A stretch of 64,000 nt of DNA from Draconibacterium mangrovi (lineage in GTDB: Bacteria; Bacteroidota; Bacteroidia; Bacteroidales; Prolixibacteraceae): contig NZ_JAAAGB010000001.1 of NCBI RefSeq assembly GCF_010586825.1, forward strand, positions 1,488,001 to 1,552,000. Reading direction: 5' to 3'. A program made the translations under genes and the position numbers. The notes beneath the pieces were generated by a model that was not told where the DNA came from, did no database searches, and saw only the letters and a program-made list of their open reading frames with translations. Below, piece after piece: positions 60,817 through 64,000 of the stretch; position 1 is the stretch's first letter, and every line of letters begins with the position of its first letter.

Positions 60817-61944
60817 TTATATAATCATGAGGTCGGCCATAATCTCGTCGGAAACAAAAAGCCCTTTTCGGGTTAGTGTAATGATTTCGTTATTGATTTG
60901 CAGCACACCCGTATCTTTGTATTTGGCTAACTGACGGGAAAAATAGCTTGCCTTTTCGAGACCAAAACGTTGTTCCAATTCCTTTTCCGATACTCCCCAT
61001 TTGGTGCGGATCCGGGTTAAAATATACTCATTATACTGGTCGTTTTCGCTCAGTTTTTCTTCCTCGAAATACGTTTGATTATTGGTTTGTGCTTTTATGT
61101 AAGCCTCAACACTGGAGTCGTTCCAGCGGCGTGAAACACCATCGAACGAATGTGCCGACGGTCCAAGACCAAGGTATTTTTTACCCATCCAGTAAGCTGT
61201 GTTGTGGCGCGAGTAAAGCTGGTCTTTTGCCAGGTTTGAAATCTCGTAATGCTCAAAACCATTGGCAATCGACAGATCAACCAATGTGTTAAACTGAGCA
61301 ACACTTTCAGCTTCTTTCAACTCTTTTAAAGTTCCTTTTTTCAGCCAGGTGTAAAAAGCGGTTCCTTCGTGATAAGTTAAATGATAAGCCGACAAATGTT
61401 TTACCGGGAGTTTGAACATTTGGTTCAGGCTTTCTTCCCATTCTTCTGGCGTTAAATCGGGAAGACCATAAATGAGATCAGCACTTAAATTCGAGAAACC
61501 GTTCTTTGCCGCATTTTCAATGGCTTCAACAGCCTGAGCAGCGTTGTGCCGGCGGTTCATTTTTTCCAAATGCCGGTTTTGAAAAGCCTGAATTCCGATA
61601 CTTAAACGATTAATTCCCTCTTGTTTTAAGTCTTTCAGGTAAGCGTTGCTCAAGTCGTCCGGATTGGTTTCAAAGGTAATTTCAGCATTCGAATTAACTG
61701 TAAATTCCTTGTTCAACACAGCCAGTATTTCAGCAATTTCCGGTGCTGTAAGTACCGATGGAGTGCCGCCACCAAAATATATGGTATCAACCGCTTCGTT
61801 GTTCAGGTAGTTTTTACGTACTTTAGCCTCGTTTTTCAGGGCGCCGATAAAATCGTGCTGCAGCGAAGTATTTACTGTTTTGTAGAAATCGCAGTAATAA
61901 CATTTCTGACGACAGAAAGGAATATGAATGTAAATACCCGCCAT
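60817..61944 (-). CDS. hemW: Radical SAM heme chaperone HemW
   Basis: This 375-aa protein resembles HemN but is HemW: the cluster motif is CRQKCYYC (Cys11, Cys15, Cys18) followed by Asp-Phe, lacking HemN's fourth Cys. FGGGTPSVL and YEISNLAKDQLYSRHNTAYW are typical. HemW binds and delivers heme to target enzymes and does not oxidise coproporphyrinogen. It is often misannotated as HemN. The true HemN is at 45690-47066, consistent with a heme-using organism. Confidence 0.95.
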   Translation of the reverse strand: MAGIYIHIPFCRQKCYYCDFYKTVNTSLQHDFIGALKNEAKVRKNYLNNEAVDTIYFGGGTPSVLTAPEIAEILAVLNKEFTVNSNAEITFETNPDDLSNAYLKDLKQEGINRLSIGIQAFQNRHLEKMNRRHNAAQAVEAIENAAKNGFSNLSADLIYGLPDLTPEEWEESLNQMFKLPVKHLSAYHLTYHEGTAFYTWLKKGTLKELKEAESVAQFNTLVDLSIANGFEHYEISNLAKDQLYSRHNTAYWMGKKYLGLGPSAHSFDGVSRRWNDSSVEAYIKAQTNNQTYFEEEKLSENDQYNEYILTRIRTKWGVSEKELEQRFGLEKASYFSRQLAKYKDTGVLQINNEIITLTRKGLFVSDEIMADLMII

Positions 61945-61983
61945 TACACGACCTGAAAAATTTTTAATAAAACAATTTTAAAC

Positions 61984-62361
61984 ATGAAGATAGATCCCTA
62001 CTGGAGACTTGCAATTTGGTTTATAATAATGCTTTACCTGCTTTTTATGCCGGCAAATCAACTACCAAGCAAACCATTTTTACAAATTCCGAATTTCGAC
62101 AAAATCGTTCATTTCGGGATGTTTTTTATCCTTTGTATGCTAAGCTTCAGGCCGGTAAAACAGTTCACACCGAACTTTTATTTCTGGACGCCATTATTGA
62201 CACTTGTTGCTGCCATTGTACTTGAATACGTTCAACAAAAAATATCGCCAAGCCGCCACAGCGATGTTTACGACCTGTGGGCCAATGCCGCCGGATTATC
62301 GTTTGCCACCTTTTTTTATGCCCTCTTTGTAAATAAAAAGTGGCTGGAACGCTTTTTCTGA
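61984..62361 (+). CDS. VanZ family membrane protein
   Basis: This 125-aa inner-membrane protein has four hydrophobic helices and VanZ-like blocks (KIVHFGMFFILCMLSF, VLEYVQQKISPSRHSDVYDLWANAAG). VanZ proteins give low-level teicoplanin resistance in enterococci, but most bacterial members have unknown roles. It is divergent from hemW. Confidence 0.9.
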   Translation: MKIDPYWRLAIWFIIMLYLLFMPANQLPSKPFLQIPNFDKIVHFGMFFILCMLSFRPVKQFTPNFYFWTPLLTLVAAIVLEYVQQKISPSRHSDVYDLWANAAGLSFATFFYALFVNKKWLERFF

Positions 62362-62389
62362 TCTTCCGCGATTAGAATTTCTGCCGCAC

Positions 62390-62833
62390 CTAAAGTTTTA
62401 CCAGATCTTCGTATTTATCGATGTCTTTTCCAACCGTTTCCAACGAAGTGGTTTTGTAAAAATTAGAAATGTCCTGGCGTAACCTTTCGTATTGTGCGTG
62501 TACCGGACAAAGTGGTTTCGACGGGTCGTGCGTTTTACACGGCTCTAAACTGATCAGGCAGTTGGTGAAAAACTCTTCGCCATCAACCTTTATTACAATG
62601 TCCCACAACGAAATTTCAGACGCATCACGCGAAAGCGAGAATCCTCCATTTGGTCCTTTGGTAGAAACCAGTAGTTTTTGTTTTACCAGGTTTTGCAGGA
62701 TCTTTCCTAAAAACGGTGACGATAAACCCAAATCTTCCGAAATCTTTTTGATTCCAACACGTTTGTCTTCTTTCGAAAATTTACCTAGATAAATCAACGC
62801 TCTGAGTGCATATTTGCATGTATTCGATAACAT
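62390..62833 (-). CDS. Rrf2-family transcriptional regulator
   Basis: This 147-aa regulator has a winged-helix start (MLSNTCKYALRALIYLGKF..VGIKKISEDLGLSSPFLGKILQNLVKQKLLVSTKGPNGGFSL). Three cysteines (NCLISLEPCKTHDPSKPLCPVH) resemble the IscR-type Fe-S ligand set, with somewhat different spacing. It starts right after the lutB stop (0-bp gap), so it is probably co-transcribed with lutB and may control it in response to iron-sulfur or redox state. Confidence 0.92.
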   Translation of the reverse strand: MLSNTCKYALRALIYLGKFSKEDKRVGIKKISEDLGLSSPFLGKILQNLVKQKLLVSTKGPNGGFSLSRDASEISLWDIVIKVDGEEFFTNCLISLEPCKTHDPSKPLCPVHAQYERLRQDISNFYKTTSLETVGKDIDKYEDLVKL

Positions 62834-64000
62834 CTATTTTAAATTTAAGATTGTTTTACTGTATGATTGTTCTGCAAAAGCAGGAAACTTCTTTTGTTTT
62901 CCCAATACATTTTTGTTGGCTTTTAGCAGTGCATTTTTCACTTTCCCGTTTACCCGATCAAGGTTTTTTCGCTTTTTAAAAGCCCATTCATACGCTTTCA
63001 TTCCCTTGTTCCAAGCGAAAGTTCCATGGTTTTCGTCAACCGCTATTTTTCGGTTTAAAAGCAACAAATTGTGCAGCGGAATTTTAACCGGGCAAACATC
63101 AGTGCAAGCCCCGCAAACCGTGCAGGCAAAACTCAAATGATTGTATTTATCAAAGCCTTTCATAAAAGGCGTTATTACCGATCCTATCGGGCCGCTGTAA
63201 GTAGTGTTGTACGTGTATCCACCCACATTTTTATAAATGGGGCAGGCGTTTAAACAAGCACCGCAGCGAATACATTTCAGTGCATCGACATGTTTGGGTT
63301 CGACAGCAATTTTTGTACGATTATTATCGAGCAGAACCACCACCATTTTCTCCGGTCCGTTGGCTTCATCAGCGCGTTTAGGGCCGGTAATCAGCGAATT
63401 GTATACCGTAACCTGTTGTCCGGTTCCCAAAGCCGAAAGCAAGGGAAACATCAGCTGTAAATCATCAATCGACGGAATCAGTTTTTCAATTCCTGCAATT
63501 ACAATATGTACTTTCGGGAAGGCAACCGACATAAAACCGTTTCCTTCGTTTTCGGTAAGTGCCACTCCTCCAACATCGGCCACCAGAAAATTAGCCCCTG
63601 TAACACCCACCTCGGCCGAAGTGAATTTTTCGCGCAATACTTTTCGTACAAAAAGGGTTAATTCTGTTGGCGTAGAATCCTCGGGAGTATCGAATTTTTT
63701 ATGAAAAAGCTCGGCAACATCTTCTTTCGATTTGTGCATTGCCGGTGTTAAAATATGATACGGCTTTTCGCCGGCTACCTGAACGATAAATTCGCCCAGG
63801 TCGGTTTCAACCGGTTCAAAACCAGTTTTTTCAAGATTTTCGTTTAATTCTATTTCTTCCGAGATCATCGACTTGCTTTTTACCAAAAGCTTAGCCTCAT
63901 TCTCATCCAGAATTTTTATGATTTCCGAAACAGCTTCTTTGCTGTCGCGTGCCCAAACCACATCAATTCCGTTGGTTTTGGCATTTGTTTCAAATGTTTC
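62834..64000 (-). CDS. lutB: LutB-like iron-sulfur lactate utilisation protein (5' end cut off)
   Basis: The reading frame stays open to the window edge with no start codon, so at least the N-terminus is missing (388 residues are visible). It has the lactate utilisation B body (SAEVGVTGANFLVADVGGVALTENEGNG). Two 4Fe-4S ferredoxin motifs follow, CIRCGACLNACP and CTVCGACTDVCP, then a helical C-terminus. LutABC oxidises L-lactate to pyruvate. It lies upstream of the Rrf2 regulator. Residues just before a GTG at 63961 are coding, so that GTG is not the start. Confidence 0.92.
   Translation of the reverse strand, partial: ETFETNAKTNGIDVVWARDSKEAVSEIIKILDENEAKLLVKSKSMISEEIELNENLEKTGFEPVETDLGEFIVQVAGEKPYHILTPAMHKSKEDVAELFHKKFDTPEDSTPTELTLFVRKVLREKFTSAEVGVTGANFLVADVGGVALTENEGNGFMSVAFPKVHIVIAGIEKLIPSIDDLQLMFPLLSALGTGQQVTVYNSLITGPKRADEANGPEKMVVVLLDNNRTKIAVEPKHVDALKCIRCGACLNACPIYKNVGGYTYNTTYSGPIGSVITPFMKGFDKYNHLSFACTVCGACTDVCPVKIPLHNLLLLNRKIAVDENHGTFAWNKGMKAYEWAFKKRKNLDRVNGKVKNALLKANKNVLGKQKKFPAFAEQSYSKTILNLK

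Noticed and set aside
60817-61944. Second hemN
   Set aside because: The Cys-Cys-Cys motif is followed by Asp-Phe, not the fourth cysteine of HemN; it is HemW.
1-64000. tRNA, rRNA, tmRNA or prophage genes
   Set aside because: No cloverleaf, rRNA-like or phage structural sequence was recognised on either strand.

Overview
The window looks like chromosomal DNA of a free-living, probably marine or sediment, member of the Bacteroidota, most likely near the Marinilabiliales/Prolixibacteraceae. The evidence is a T9SS C-terminal sorting domain, TonB receptors with carboxypeptidase-like N-terminal domains, many lipoproteins, DUF5777, DUF4292 and DUF4143 families, a RhtX-like permease, and start sites with little Shine-Dalgarno signal. 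The assignment is an inference from gene families. No rRNA, tRNA, CRISPR array or complete insertion sequence was seen.

Layout. 0-5.4 kb: a PQQ-like propeller lipoprotein, then a rightward trio of beta-barrel protein, large lipoprotein and radical SAM/SPASM enzyme. 5.4-13.2 kb: leftward genes (arsM, sigZ, a tocopherol cyclase-like protein, CIA30, a second propeller, a hydrolase, an acyltransferase) separated by four copies of a nested inverted repeat. 13.4-20.4 kb: an unknown secreted protein, a eukaryotic-type citrate synthase, a cupredoxin T9SS protein with a DUF5777 barrel, a His/Asp-tailed lipoprotein, and lipocalin with SRPBCC. 20.7-22.7 kb: a queuosine precursor operon (transporter, queC, queF) behind a probable preQ1-I riboswitch. 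22.8-30 kb: regulators, an SDR, adenine deaminase, and a sugar or polyol oxidoreductase/isomerase cluster. 30-34.7 kb: a TonB receptor, dtd, a MazG-like protein and ilvE. 34.7-37.7 kb: an ECF sigma/anti-sigma pair, a striking array of nine imperfect palindromes spaced about 41 bp apart, and an outer-membrane protein gene whose promoter matches that of the sigma gene. 37.8-41.8 kb: a methyltransferase, an AAA/DUF4143 ATPase and a YtcJ-like amidohydrolase. 41.9-49.7 kb: a TonB receptor and siderophore-type permease joined to hemN-hemG-hemH, a candidate iron or porphyrin uptake and late heme synthesis operon. 49.7-64 kb: a GH2 glycosidase, an aldehyde dehydrogenase, OsmC, an Fnr-type regulator, GNAT, the dut-TPR-DUF4292-EnvC cluster, hemW, VanZ, and an Rrf2 regulator beside a truncated lutB.

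Regulation can be read directly in several places. sigZ and arsM share one ECF-like promoter motif, and the second sigma gene and the outer-membrane gene share another. The queuosine operon has a pseudoknot just before its first start codon. Several rightward genes end in short 7-8 bp tandem repeats that include the stop codon. The most unusual unexplained structure is the 41-bp-period palindrome array at 36.36-36.70 kb.
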